Origin: Megaleporinus macrocephalus
Lineage: Eukaryota > Chordata > Actinopteri > Characiformes > Anostomidae
Assembly: GCA_021613375.1 (NCBI GenBank)
Contig: CM038716.1
Coordinates: 4,239,684-4,303,683 of the forward strand
Length of the DNA: 64,000 nucleotides
Direction of reading: 5' to 3'
Shown in pieces: positions 10,857 to 22,019 of the stretch (its first letter is position 1; each line of letters starts with the position of its first letter). The notes under the pieces are model-generated. The model did no database searches, was not told the DNA's origin, and saw nothing but the letters and a program-made list of their open reading frames with translations. Position numbers and translations under genes: made by a program.

Positions 10857-13800
10857 CTGTGGATGGACAAATGTCAAAAGATCAGTCTACTGTGCTTCAG
10901 TTGAGCAAATTTTTAATCATTGAGGTTCCTAGCTGGTTCTTGGCTGGACTGTACAATATATACTGTATGTCCGTAAGTTTGTGGACACCCATCTTCTTAG
11001 TGAATTTGGCTGCATGCAAGTTAACATACTAACATCAGTTTGAATAACAACAACAAGTGGTCATCATGTATAATACCAAGCATGGGCTAGAAGAGTATAA
11101 AGCCCCCCAATATTAACTGTGGTGCTGCGCTTGCTGGTGTAATGTTTGTCAGAGCTTAACATTACTCAACATCACTACATGACCTCACTAATGCTCTTGT
11201 GGCTGAAGGCAATCAAATCCTCACAGTAATGTTCCAACCTCTAATGGAAAGTCTTCTTAGAAGAGTGGAGAGATACTGCACTCTTTTTAATGGACTGTAG
11301 GAGCAGCGGTCCAAGTTTTTGGGCGTATAGTGCAGGCCAATTTACATCCTGTGCAAGTTCCTATAACTTCTACACAACATATTGCTTTTACTGGAAATTT
11401 GTCTTTATGAATCGTGATATAACATTGTTGTCCACCCCACTGGAGTCCATCTCAATCTCGAATTCTTAAATGAATGGATTTGGCCTTGGCTCGGCTAAGT
11501 TGGGAGGACCAGCCAAGTGTAGCGTCGCCATCTGAAGTAACTCCAAACTGAACTTTTTTCTTCATTACTGAAAATCAATAAAACCTTCAAACAGGATAAA
11601 ACAGCATTTCCTCTACCTGTGTTGGCTGCCATTTGAGGATCTTATCTTATCTAGGCATTATTTGTTTGTTGATATTCACTGGTTCCAATATTCAAACTGA
11701 GGGCAGACTGGAAATATTATTATTACTACGTTCTCATTTATATTTATCATTAATAACTGTAGTTACATGTTAACAATGCATGCATCAACAGTGTAACTAT
11801 CAATCAACATTTACTTATATAGCACTTTTTATAACCAGTGTTGTCTCTGTTTATGAAAAAGAGGAAACAAATAGAAGGATGGTAAGAAAAGAGTGCATGC
11901 ATAGCAAAACATGAGAAAGGGTATTGTGGTCAAATATATACACTACCGCTCAAAAGTTTGGGATCACAGTGAAATGTTCTTGTTTTCAATGGAGTATCTT
12001 CCTTTCCTAACACAACAATGGACTGACGGGTCTCTAAAGAAAGTTGTTTCTTTCTGGTCATTTTGAGTCTGTCAGCAGGCCATCAACTGCTGATGCTTCA
12101 GATACTAAACTAACCTAGAAAGTTGTTCTCCCTTTTATACTCACTTATTAGTAGAATGTTTTTCAGCTGTGCATCACAATTGAGCAAGAGTGTCCTAACA
12201 ACCAATTAGCCCAATAACATCCTTAACTTGGATTGGCGGCCGTACCAGGAGATTTAGACAGAGGACTGAGAATTGCTGATAATAGGACTATATGCAAAAT
12301 AAGCCTCTATACAAAAATAGACTTTAATACAAACATTTTTATTCTTTAGAAATCATCTGATACACTTAAATTAATAGTGAAATGGACAATATTGTTTGTG
12401 AATTACATGAAAGTTGCATAAATTGCATAAAAATTGCAGGAAATGAAATTTTAAAGTGATCCTAAACTTTTGAGCAGTAGTGTATATTGTCGCTGTCCAA
12501 TGAAAAACATGTATCACCACGTTTGTCGATTTCTTTTTTTTTTTTACAGCAGTTAAATGCAGCAGCTGCCGTTCACATTGTGGGAAAATTAAATGATGAA
12601 TGGACCAATAGAAATGCTCCGAAATAGCTTCGAAAAACTTCTGGTTCCATTGACTTCCATTGAAAGTTAAGACAGTTTTTGGCTTCTCCTGTAAAGTTGC
12701 CATTTTGGAGATACCTGTTCTTCATTGGACAGTGACCATATATAATGTACTGTTACAGATGATTTACTGTTGTACAGCTTATGTTGATACATGTGTGTCT
12801 TAATAGCATAGAGTTGTATTAGGAAATTACACATGTGTAACAGTTTAAACTGCTGTTCAAGGTTTTTCTAATTGTAAACAGGTGTGTTACACTGTGTCTG
12901 CACATAAAATGGCAACAAAAATAGTTGAAAAAAACAAAGATGCACCCTGTTAGGCATGTGTACTAACATAAAATAACAAGTCTGATGTTGTAACTATTAA
13001 GATACACACTGTACTACTGTACATCACGAGTAGTTGCATAGTAGTTGCATGCATTGTTAACTACACGTGGAACTACACCATTATTACAAACACAGTATGC
13101 AGTGGGACTGGTTTAGAGAAGAAGAGAAGAATCTTTCCATCATTTGCAATGCAAAGCTTAACTAAAGATAGAGTATGGTTATGATTTACAATACTATACA
13201 GCTAGGCATTATTCAGTGTGGTATTTCACACAGTATACTATGAAATCTAATTGATCTAATGCCAGGCAGTCCCCTTCCTATCTTCAGCCTTTGGGTTTGG
13301 GTAGATGACCTTTCCCCAGGAAGGTATGTGTATGGACACTAAGGGGCTGTGTTACAGAATGACATTGCCATGGGCCACACGACTCGTTCTGAACAGGTTT
13401 CGTGTTCTTTCATGTGTTTATCAGTGGTGTCAAACCTCCATGAAAGTGCTTCACGGTTCCTGATGACTGACTGAGTCAGATGCTGCGATTAGATAACGCC
13501 TGGACTGGCACTCGTGGTGTTGTTCTTGGACTCTCTCCTGAAATTATCTCCCACTGAAAGTCATTCCGATAGCGCTTTGAAAGGCCTCAGGCCTTCCTAT
13601 TAAGATTACCGACGGCTGCGGAGAGATCGCCTCTTCTAATGCGTTTCATCACTTTTAGTTTGTTGCTATTGCTGGTAGTTGGCATGATGTTTTGGAAGCC
13701 ATCGTGTTTGATGTCAAGACGGTTTGGGTTACGTGCTAATGTCTGCCTACTCTAAAGCACGGTCTGGTTATTCTAGTTACCCGATTATGACATCTGTCAT

Positions 13801-16800
13801 GACAGTTAACAGTGATGGTAACATGACTCTGAATTGAATTACTATACATAATCTTTCATGACAGCTCATAAGCAGACATAGCATCTTCCGTGACATGCAT
13901 GAGGCATGGTTATGTCAGTCTTACTGGGAATAAAACTTAATATAATGGGATTTTATTGCAAGTAGTTGTCATGAAATATTAGACTTGGATATGACTGACA
14001 CACTGTAGCTACAGCTTTTAAATACCTCGTACCTGTTTTCAGTCTTTAGGCTTGTATAAATTGGATGAGGTAAGATTCGAGTGTAGATGTGTTCCTAAGC
14101 CACTTAAGTTAGACAAAACATGGGATCATGTAGATGGGGTCAGCCTAGCAGACTGATTCCTTTAACGTAATATAAGGCACTGTTACTATACACTATAACC
14201 ACAACACTGGTTTGGCCTCAGTGAACCTCAGACACCCACACACTCAGTTTGTTCAGAGCGCAGATGGACATGGGCCAACGAAAACAGTCTGCACTTGAGC
14301 CTCAGCCAACCAAATCTACCTGTAATTGAGCACTGGTGAATAAAAAAAAAAAAACCTCTTCTGGAATTCGGCCAGGAAGAGGCGTTTGTGAATGAGCCCT
14401 AAGCTGAATGTCCTAATCTTAGTCGAACAAATGTACCCATTTAAAATTTACGTAACTCAAGACCTGCACATGATGGAATTAAACGACTGTGCGGAAATGG
14501 CGTTATGTCAGCCGATCCGACTCGGAAAAGCAGGTCGGACTGGAAGTTGAAGCCGAGCGGGGACGGTATTAGTTTGGTCACATCATTTTAGGTTGTGAAT
14601 TTGTGTAATAATAGCAAATTGTGTTTTATTCCTGCAGTTCTATAATACCCTAGTGCAGGGGTACTTAATTAGAGTTCAGTAAGGTCCAGTCAGAGGGAAT
14701 TTCCTCAGACCAAGGTTTGAACCTTGTTTGTGTTATGATCGTAACTTGGGTTATGATTCAGATTTAGAGTAGCCTAGTAGTTCTATTTTATTTATTTTAT
14801 GTCCACTGAAAGATAAACCTAATTACAAATACTGTTCATTATTTTAACTATATTTATAGTTTTAAATGCTGAACTGAATGAATTATTTTAATAAATAGGT
14901 CTACAAAAAAAGAGAATGCTTCTGAAAAAAAGTGCATCTTAAAGTGTTTATTTATAGAGAAAGTAAATAAAGTGTGCAGCTTCTTGTTAACTCTTGACCT
15001 GTTGATTTGGAGCTGCCTGTGGGAAAAATAAACTTTTTTTTCGCCATTGACTTTTCTTTTCTCTCGTTTTATTCTCCGACTGCTGCTTCTTGCTTGGCTG
15101 AAGAGTGCCTTTGGTGAATTCACAATGCACACGATTGGTCTGTGAGCCCGTATAACATAAAGACAAGAAAAGTTCCACCGCTTAAAATAAACACAGTCTA
15201 AATTAAATCGTTCTCAATAGTTTATCGGTTTGGGTCCGCACTGGATGATGTCTGGGTCTGGACCTGGACCGTGGTCTGCCTATTGGTGAGCTCTGCCCTA
15301 GTGAATGATGTGAACAGGCACAAGGCAGAGGTCATTCTAAACTCTAGCACAGGGGTATTCAGTAAGGTCCGGTTAGTGGAGATCTCCTCAGGCCAAGGTC
15401 CGGACCTTCATCATTTCTAACTTGTGTTATGATTCAGTGGTGTATCCTGTTTACTGAAGTAGTCTAGTATCAGCATCTTATACCATCAGCTACTGAAACA
15501 CCAACACATCACACATACCCTTCAGTATATTTCAGTATATTTACTGTTTAAATGCTGAACTGAATGAATTACTTATAAACTTCTTATAAATGTTTTTGAA
15601 AAATTAAAAAAGAAGTAAAAACAAGGGCTACATTGTAAAAACAGAATGCTTTTGAAAAAAAGTGCATCTTAAAGTGTTTATTTATAGAAACAGTAAATAA
15701 AATGTGCGTATTTTTGTTAACTCAGTTTCACAGATTGACAAGCTGATTTAACTTAGCGGTGTGCTCCTAAACTAAGTGAGTGAGTTTCGGTCCGTTCCTG
15801 GTTAAACAGTCAGTTTTCACTGTTGACTTTTCTTTTTTTAGAGCACGTTATTCTCTCTGACTCACTTTAGTCTCTGACTAGTTTACTGCGCCACAAAGCC
15901 CGCATACCTAAAAGACTAGAAAAGCTCCACTGCTCAAAAGAAACACTATCGAAATTAAATACTTCTCAGCAGTTTATCGCTTTGGGTCCACATTGGACAA
16001 AGTCTGGGTCTGGACCTATTAGTGACCCCTGCTCTAGGATTTTGTTAGGCCTCTAGAGTGCCTCAGTTGGAGGTAGACTAGAAGTAGTTTTTTATTATTA
16101 TTATTGTTATTATTATTAATAATATTGTGTAATAAAGCTAATATTTGCATATTTGCCATTGATCCAACCTCCAACTCAAATTTATTAACTTGAATGCAAT
16201 TTACCAACATTCTGTAAAGCTTGACGAAACAACACGCCAGTGGGCGGAGCATGGATAGGTCAGTTGTCCGAGATTATTGATTTCTTTGTTCAAATTGCTA
16301 TTTGAGCTCACAATAAATGTCATGATATATCAGCCAGATATTGCTATTGATTAAGAGCTTTGTCCAGATCCAGCTATTAATTACTAAAAAGGAATTAGCT
16401 ATCTAATTATAGATGCCTTCAATGACATTTCACCATCATGTCATCTTAGTTGATGTTAAAAACTATGATAAATCAGCCCCAGGATGTATTCTGTCTGTCA
16501 GCTTGTTCCTCCTCTTTCATACCTCTGCTTGTTGCTCTTGGGGTCCATGGTGCTGATGGACAGGCGGTCCAGTGGAGCGCTGGAGCCGGAGAAGCTCCTC
16601 TTTCTCTTCGTCTCGATGACATCATTCTCCAGGTGGAGCAACTGGTCCAGAAGGAGCAGTTTAGCATTGACTGACCCTGAAGCCTTCTGCACAGCTGGGC
16701 CATGCTGACCTCCATGGTTGTCCACAGAAGCCAACTCCATGTACTAGTATAATCCAAAGAGAAATCAAATATATTGGTTAGATGCTACGGCTTATGCGGG

Positions 16801-19055
16801 ATGGTTGTTGGTCATCCTCTAGTTCAATGTTTCGCCAGCCCTCTACCTGGAGATGTACCTTCATCCTTCATCTTACATGCTCACCTAACAGTGCTGTACG
16901 TATGTGGCAGGTTGTGGTTGGAACTAGACTCTGCAGGCAGGGCTGCTCCAGCCCTTCATGGCCACTCCAGCAATGCTGCTCTGCCCGGTAGGCTTATTCC
17001 AGCACCCCCCAAACTAGCACGTCAGTTTCACTGCTATAGGAGAGGGTGGTCTGCCACCCTAATATTGTCTGGTGTTGTCAGGGGTGCTGATAAACTGGGC
17101 AGCAATAGAAAGACCACAGTTAGTAAGTGTAAACTTACAAAGTGCATCTATGTGGTAGGTGTTTTTAATAAAACGGCCAAGTAAAGAAATGGTAACTGAT
17201 CTGTCTGTCCATTATTTATACAGATCTGAAACTAATACACCAAAAAGTGGACAGACAGAGCTGACCCAGTGGAAAAAGCGATAGCCGGACAGACAGATAT
17301 ACATATTAGGAGAGTGTAATGTAATGAATGTCTTGCTGTTACTCTGGATTCCCACCATGTTTGCAGAGGCTTCAGCAGCAGTGATGACAAGCCATCATCT
17401 CCTATTCATTCCACTTAATCTTATCAGGCTTAGAGAGTATGTGTGTGTGTGTGTTTGTGTTTGGGTGCGTTTAGGTGCTGTGCATGTGTCTGTAGACAGC
17501 CAGAATTAACCCTACGAAGCGTCCCGTCCTCTCTTAAGTCTCTCCTTCTGTGTCTCATGCTTAAGATTATATCTATCTATCCACCATCCACAGTCAGACA
17601 GATTAAGCACAAGTGAAATAAATAAATACAAGACCACTAGACCAAAGTCACCCTCCCCAGAAGTGGTCGACCAACAGAGATCATTCCAAGAGCAAGGTGT
17701 GTAGTACTCTATGAGGTCAGAAAGGAACCCAGGTTAGCTTCAAAGTAAGTTTATGTGTCCACCATCAGAAGAACACTGAACCAACACAGCATTGTTGGTG
17801 TGCATGGCAGGGCTTCAAAGAGAAAGCCACTGCTCTTCATAAAGAACATTGCTGCCCATCTGCAGTTTGCTGAAGATGACGTGAACAAGATAGAAAGCTA
17901 CTGGAAAAATGCTTTGTGGACAAATAAGACCAAAATAGAGCTTGTTGGTTAAAATGAGAAGCGCTATGTCTGAAGAACCTTATGCCATTTGTGAAACATG
18001 GTGGTGGTAGTTTTGCTGCATCTGGGCCAGGACGGCTTGCCATCATCAATGGAAGGATATACCGGGCTCATACAGCAAAACATCAAACCTAAGCACTCAC
18101 ATTGTCCTATCAATGGGACAAAGTCAAAGTCCTGACCTTAATCTTATAGAAATGTTGTGGAAGGACTTAAGTGAGCAATTCAGTATCCAAGAGTTGATGC
18201 TGCTGTGTGCAGAGGAATGGCCCATAATAAATAATTGACCAAGTATAATATTTTGTCTCATTTGGTTAATTGAGATCTACTCATAGAACTTCTGATTATG
18301 TTTATGTACATAATATAATGTGGGGACATCACTCATGCAGGTTTCTTCTCTACAAGATCCAGGATCTAGATCCAGGCTTTCTGTCAACTACTGCAACTAG
18401 CTTCTGGCTGGTCTTCCTTTATGGGCCTTCAGATCCTTAAAACTGATCCAGCTCATCTTCAGTCTTCCCTTGGTTACTCATATCAGTCCACTGTAGCGTT
18501 CCCATCACTGGCAGCCTGAGCCCTCCGATCTTCAAATTCAAGACTAGCATCAAGACTCTTCTCTTTGCTGGCACACAAGCGGTTGAACAAACGTCCTTCG
18601 CCTTCTTCAAATTCAAACTAAGGGCTCGTGTGCACGTATGCAGTGTTTACCTGACCGTGTCTGAGCTCCAGAACAGTTAAGGCCCGTAACCTGTTTGTAA
18701 TGATTAGGATACGTTGTCTGAGTGGCCAGTCTTTGTAAGTCGCTCTGGATACCAGCCTCTACCAAATGCTGTGAATGTAAGTGTACATGATTTAGAGGTT
18801 AAGAGGTAAAGTTTAGGTTCAAATTTAGGAATAGCACTATTCGTCTCCTACATTACGTGAGTCAGTGGGAAGGTCCCACGAAGACAGCTTTACAAGACTA
18901 AGTGTGTTTGTTTGTGTGTGTGTGTGTGTGTGAGAGTGTGCATGACCTCGTCTTACCTCAGGGTTTTCCTGGGTCAAGCGGAGACTTTCAGCACTGCAGT
19001 GGAACAGTGTCACTGTCAGCAGACAGGAAAGCAGGACACAACCACAGCCCAGCAT
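10772..19055 (-). CDS. ostn, osteocrin (musclin), three coding exons
   Basis: Join of 19055-18957, 16743-16523 and 10856-10772 on the minus strand, all with GT-AG borders and matching phases (0, then 2), gives exactly 134 residues; the human protein is 133. It has a signal peptide at 1-22, a conserved AKLLLLDQL helix with [11 protein letters not shown] (60-82), the natriuretic-like motif [13 protein letters not shown] (83-95) after a KRKR convertase site, and a second motif IPIDRIG...NSRG at 119-134. Osteocrin is a secreted muscle and bone peptide. It binds the clearance receptor NPR-C and so raises local natriuretic-peptide signalling. The gene is convergent with masp1, with about 5.4 kb between the stop codons. 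Confidence 0.93.
10857..10955 (-). other. Start of ostn intron 3
   Basis: Intron sequence next to the acceptor. The minus-strand polypyrimidine tract is weak. No other feature is seen. Confidence 0.4.
10956..11340 (+). mobile_element. Internally deleted Tc1-like element
   Basis: The left terminus is like CTGTATGTCCGTAAGTTTGT and the right terminus CCAAGTTTTTGGGCGTATAG, approximately inverted. Inside is GCTAGAAGAGTATAAAGCCC followed by decayed 3' coding sequence (AACCTCTAATGGAAAGTCTT, AGAAGAGTGGAGA). These are familiar stretches of a fish Tc1 family. Most of the transposase is deleted. Confidence 0.7.
11341..11940. other. ostn intron 3, no feature seen
   Basis: AT-rich unique intron sequence on both strands without recognisable exon, repeat array or transposon end. 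Confidence 0.5.
11941..12482. mobile_element. Tc1/mariner MITE with 27-bp terminal inverted repeats
   Basis: The left end CACTACCGCTCAAAAGTTTG pairs with the right end CAAACTTTTGAGCAGTAGTG region, with two mismatches over about 27 bp. Each side is flanked by TA (11939-11940 and 12483-12484). No transposase frame is present. The terminus resembles the unit of the minisatellite at 25.8-27.4 kb. Confidence 0.9.
12505..12735 (+). repeat. Dispersed repeat family A copy
   Basis: Carries GGACCAATAGAAATGCTCC, GGTTCCATTGACTTCCATTG and CTCCTGTAAAGTTGCCATTT. These landmarks recur at about 22.0, 23.8, 24.3, 24.6, 25.2, 25.4, 46.6, 52.1 and 62.8 kb. I cannot assign the family to a transposon class. Confidence 0.8.
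12736..14655. other. ostn intron 3, mostly unique
   Basis: About 12740-13090 shares TTATGT...ACACGTGT and GTGTAACA-type motifs with the hairpin element near 51.7 kb and may be a decayed copy. The rest (13.1-14.6 kb) shows no repeat or exon I can support. A part at 13260-13660 is more GC-balanced and could be conserved non-coding sequence. Confidence 0.45.
14656..15295 (+). mobile_element. hAT-type non-autonomous element, copy 1
   Basis: Starts CAGGGGTACTTAATTAG and is flanked by the 8-bp duplication CCCTAGTG at 14648-14655 and 15296-15303. Internal landmarks are GTGCATCTTAAAGTGTTTAT and, near the end, GGGTCCGCACTGGATGATGT. A second copy begins only 54 bp further on and a third lies reversed near 49 kb. 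Confidence 0.88.
15350..16031 (+). mobile_element. hAT-type non-autonomous element, copy 2
   Basis: Same family and orientation as copy 1, with ends CAGGGGTATTCAG and GTGACCCCTG. The flanks CTCTAGCA (15342-15349) and CTCTAGGA (16032-16039) form an 8-bp duplication with one change. The different target duplications show that the two copies are separate insertions, not a tandem duplication. Confidence 0.85.
16040..16522. other. ostn intron 3 near exon 3
   Basis: Contains a (TTA)n run at about 16090-16125. No other feature is recognised up to the splice donor at 16522-16517. Confidence 0.5.
16523..16743 (-). CDS. ostn middle coding exon
   Basis: A 221-nt exon on the minus strand between acceptor ATTATACTAG and donor AGAG|GTATGA, phase 0 in and phase 2 out. 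It encodes residues 34-106. The variable propeptide begins [12 protein letters not shown]. It is followed by the family signature [20 protein letters not shown], the KRKR convertase site, [13 protein letters not shown] and SNKQ. The human equivalent reads AKLLLLDEL...[15 protein letters not shown], so the assignment is secure. Confidence 0.96.
16744..17630. other. ostn intron 2, repeat-like
   Basis: About 16900-17185 resembles a dispersed fish repeat, ending TTTTTAATAAAACGGCCAAG, a motif common at the end of foldback-type elements. A (TG)n run lies at about 17438-17460. No exon is supported. Confidence 0.4.
17635..18300 (+). mobile_element. Degenerate Tc1-like transposase remnant
   Basis: Broken frames resemble a Tc1 transposase middle. 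[18 protein letters not shown] stretch lies at about 17790-17835. An [12 protein letters not shown] stretch at 17915-17950 corresponds to the usual [11 protein letters not shown] block holding the first catalytic Asp, and here the Asp-Glu pair is replaced by Asn-Lys. A KHGGGS-like motif follows at about 17995, along with the AATCTTATAGAAATGTTGTGG block. It is frameshifted, has stops and is not functional. Confidence 0.75.
18310..18785 (+). mobile_element. L2-type LINE 3' fragment
   Basis: The sequence around 18390-18420 translates as a CN*LLAGLP-like stretch, a known motif near the end of L2/CR1 reverse transcriptases. The fragment closes with AAGTCGCTCTGGATACCAGC followed by an AAATGCTGTGAATGTAA tail, the classic fish L2 3' end. 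It is 5'-truncated with multiple stops. Confidence 0.72.
18957..19055 (-). CDS. ostn first coding exon (signal peptide)
   Basis: On the minus strand the acceptor TTTGTGTTTCAG directly abuts ATG, and the 33-codon exon ends GAG|GTAAGA, phase 0. The peptide starts [20 protein letters not shown] and continues [13 protein letters not shown]. It has a hydrophobic core with likely cleavage after HCSA. The start codon is the first in-frame ATG after the acceptor, and the joined protein has the usual family length. Confidence 0.9.
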
Positions 19056-19185
19056 CTGAAACACAAACAGACACATGCAGCATTTGGGTGGTTGTAAATA
19101 CCACACGTCCACTTTCCAGAATGATCTCTGTTCCGATTGGTTGCCATGTATTGCACTTCATACTAAAAGCAGTATGAGCTGCACT

Positions 19186-19812
19186 GTGGTGTAGTGGTTA
19201 GTACGGTGGTGTAGTGGTTAGTATGGTGGTGTAGTGGTTAGTACGGTGGTGTAGTGGTCAGTACGGTGGTGTAGTGGTTAGTACGGTGGTGTAGTGGTTA
19301 GTACGATGGTGTAGTGGTTAGTATGGTGGTGTAGTGGTTAGTATGGTGGTGTAGTGGTTTGTACGGTGGTGTAGTGGTTAGTATGGTGGTGTGGTGGTTA
19401 GTATGGTGGTGTAGTGGTTAGTACGGTGGTGTAGTGGTTAGTATGGTGGTGTAGTGGTTAGTACGGTGGTGTAGTGGTTAGTACTGTGGTGTAGTGGTTA
19501 GTACTGTGGTGTAGTGGTTAGTACGGTGGTGTAGTGGTTAGTAAGGTGGTGTAGTGGTTAGTATAGTGGTGTAGTGGTTAGTATGGTGGTGTAGTGGTTA
19601 GTATGGTGGTGTGGTGGTTAGTACGGTGGTGTGGTGGTTAGTACGGTGGTGTAGTGGTTAGTATGGTGGTGTAGTGGTTAGTACGGTGGTGTAGTGGTTA
19701 GTACTGTGGTGTGGTGGTTAGTATGGTGGTGTAGTGGTTAGTACGGTGGTGTAGTGGTTAGTAAGGTGGTGTAGTGGTTAGTACGGTGGTGTAGTGGTTA
19801 GTAAGGTGGTGT
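19186..19812 (+). repeat. 20-bp minisatellite, about 31 copies, A-box-like unit
   Basis: The unit is ACGGTGGTGTAGTGGTTAGT. The period is exactly 20 bp across at least 600 bp with no insertion or deletion. Variation is almost confined to the two bases after GTA (CG, TG, CT, AG), one A/G in GTAGTGG and a few others. TGGTGTAGTGG fits the Pol III A-box pattern, and the unit equals the head of the tRNA-derived SINE found elsewhere in the window. It lies in ostn intron 1, about 130 bp upstream of the signal-peptide exon. Confidence 0.95.
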
Positions 19813-19970
19813 GTGTATATATATACAAATGAATATATATGCAAATTCATTTAAAAAACATATTTGCACCTATACCAATACAGACTGTAGTCCACCTGTT
19901 TATCTTCTCATACTTAATTCACCACCCTGTTCTTAAGCAGTTAGGACCACCACATATAAGGAATTATTTG
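19813..19970. other. ostn intron 1, AT-rich spacer
   Basis: A short (TA)n lies next to the minisatellite end. No other feature is seen. Confidence 0.4.
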
Positions 19971-20345
19971 GGTCTTGGGTCATTCTTAGAACTGCAGTGA
20001 AACTGACGTGGTGCTGCTGGAGTGTTTAAACACTGTGTCCACTCTATTAGACACTCCTACCCTTCTGGTCCACCATGCAGATGTAAAGTGAGAGACGATA
20101 GCTCATCTGCTGCTGCACAGCTTGTGTTCCTCTAGTCCTTCATCAGTGGTCACAGGACGCCGCCCATAGGACACTGTTGTCTGGATAGTTTTGGTTGGTG
20201 GACGATTCTCAGTGCACCAGTGACACTGAGGTGCTGTATCTGCAGTGCAGTGTCACTGCAGTGCTGAGAATGACCCACTTTCCTAATAGTACCTGCTCTG
20301 TGGTGGTCCTGTGAGGGTCCTGACCATTAAAGAACAGGTTAATTA
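19971..20345. mobile_element. Foldback-type dispersed element, copy 1
   Basis: Shares long stretches with copies at about 37.86-38.45 and 54.84-55.36 kb: CACTCTATTAGACAC, GTAAAGT plus a CTCATCTGCTGCTGCACAG-like block, TCCTTCATCAGTGGTCACAG, CCAGTGACACTGAGGTG and TCTGTGGTGGTCCTGTGAGG. The ends are rough inverted copies of each other. No coding capacity is seen. Confidence 0.75.
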
Positions 20346-20990
20346 AGTATACAGAGAAACAGATGGACTTCAGTTTTAACTGTACATGCAGCACCTGCAC
20401 CCTCATTTCAAGACCTACGAACCTGTAAAGTATAAACAGACACCACTTCCTGGCACGGTGTGTATATATTGTGTCTTCCCTGTAATGTATTCTCACACAC
20501 ACACACGCACTTCCACACACAAGCGTGTTGAGTTACTGAGATACAAAGTGGTGTTTACCTTCAGCCGAACTCCATCTGTGAAAATACACTCGGCTGGGCG
20601 GTCCGGCGGCCACGAGAGTGTGAGAATGGTTCTAGCGCGTGAACACACCCCAACACACACCCTCTGCACAAACACATGAACTCAGCCCAAACACACAGTG
20701 GGACGCAGCGGGGCCACTGGCTGCGCCCCTACCTTTTGTGTCCCCCTCCACCCTCGTAACACAAACCACGAAACAGGCACGCAAGGCAAAGCCGAGCCAA
20801 GTCACGTTTACCTCGGCCCGTATGGCAACGGGCTGTTAATCCTGTTAAGCAATTTAGCCAAACTGTGCGTGTAATTTGGGCCGATGGGGGCCCGTTTGGG
20901 CTCCTTTCAGTGCTTTTTCACTGCCATCTTTTGGCAACTCTGAGGAATTACACCTCATTTCAGGACGAAAGCTCTTCAAGCCCAGCATCA
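20346..20990. other. ostn intron 1, GC-richer segment
   Basis: 20560-20830 is GC-rich for this window and contains several CG dinucleotides. On the minus strand GCTGAAG|GTAAAC at 20559/20558 is a fair donor with an acceptor-like TTTTCACAG only 17 nt upstream, so a tiny or alternative 5' exon is possible but weakly supported. Confidence 0.35.
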
Positions 20991-20994
20991 TGCA

Positions 20995-21890
20995 ACTCGA
21001 CCTAGTGTTTGCCCACTTATAATCTGAATTTAAATGGAAAAATAATTAATTGATTAATTAAATAATTAAATAGTTGAATAAATGGACCAGGCTTATGTTT
21101 TAATGGTCTTAACAACCTGACAAATCAGCAAACAAACAGATTAAGTGACCTAATTTGGGAAGCCTTTCCATTTAACGTCATGAAATAGGGAAGTTTTGCG
21201 GTTAAACTTGCCAAGTTCGGATTAAATCAATCAAATTTAGTAAAAATGCTAAACTTTTTTGCCTGGGTGTATACACTATATATCTGCAACTACTTCTATT
21301 ACTATTACTTTTAATTACTTCTGTACACTGACACACAAAATAAAACCACATAACTATAACTTTTAATATTTTTAATTAACTTGTCACACACCTAATTAAC
21401 ATTATTCACAGTAGCAACTGATGCACAATATCCCCCCAGACTGACCTAGAATTTGCACACTTATAGTCTGAATTAAAATGGGGAAATAAACAATTGATTG
21501 ACTAAATAATTAAATATATGATAATAAACGGACAAAGCCTACATTTTTATTGGTCTTAACAACATGACAAAACAGATTAAGTCACCTAATATTGGAATAT
21601 TTTCTATTTAATGTCATGAAATAGTAAAGTTTTGCAGTTAAACTTGCCAAGTTAGGATTAAATCTGGAATTTGAGCAGACAAAACAATCAAATTCAGTAA
21701 AAATACTGTACTTTGGGCTTTTTTGCCTGCAAGTGTACACTATATATCTGCAACTACATCTATTAAAATTACTTCTGTACAATGACACACAAAGTACACC
21801 ACATGACTATAACATTTTAATACTTTTCATTAACTTATCATACAGTATTTACAGTAGCAACTGATGCACAGTACCCCCCCAGTCTGATTT
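20995..21890. repeat. Tandem duplication of a ~443-bp AT-rich unit
   Basis: Two diverged direct copies meet near 21440. Shared landmarks are TTATAATCTGAATT / TTATAGTCTGAATT (21018 and 21462), AACAGATTAAGT, CACTATATATCTGCAACTAC (21274 and 21738) and CAGTAGCAACTGATGCACA (21410 and 21853). The offset is 443-464 bp because of indels. There is no coding content and no target duplication is seen. Confidence 0.85.
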
Positions 21891-22019
21891 CCAATTTTAA
21901 CTATTTTCAAATTTTCAAATTCAAAAACTATTGTTATACTTACATAAGCCTTGTATCTACATTTTTATCATTTTCCAGTTTTGGGCAAATTTGAAAATAC
22001 ATATTGCACTTTACATTGT

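Noticed and set aside
14656..16031. Simple tandem duplication of 0.7 kb
   Set aside because: Each copy has its own 8-bp target duplication, so they are separate hAT insertions.
16473..16757. 94-codon minus-strand frame over ostn exon 3
   Set aside because: It is the wrong frame. The neighbouring frame carries [11 protein letters not shown] and joins in phase with the other exons.
19186..19812. Tandem tRNA genes
   Set aside because: Only the A-box-like segment repeats. No B box, anticodon arm or acceptor stem fits in 20 bp.
20559..20575. 17-nt minus-strand micro-exon for ostn 5' UTR
   Set aside because: The acceptor and donor look acceptable, but such a short exon cannot be trusted without transcripts. 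The 23011 donor alone explains the 5' end.
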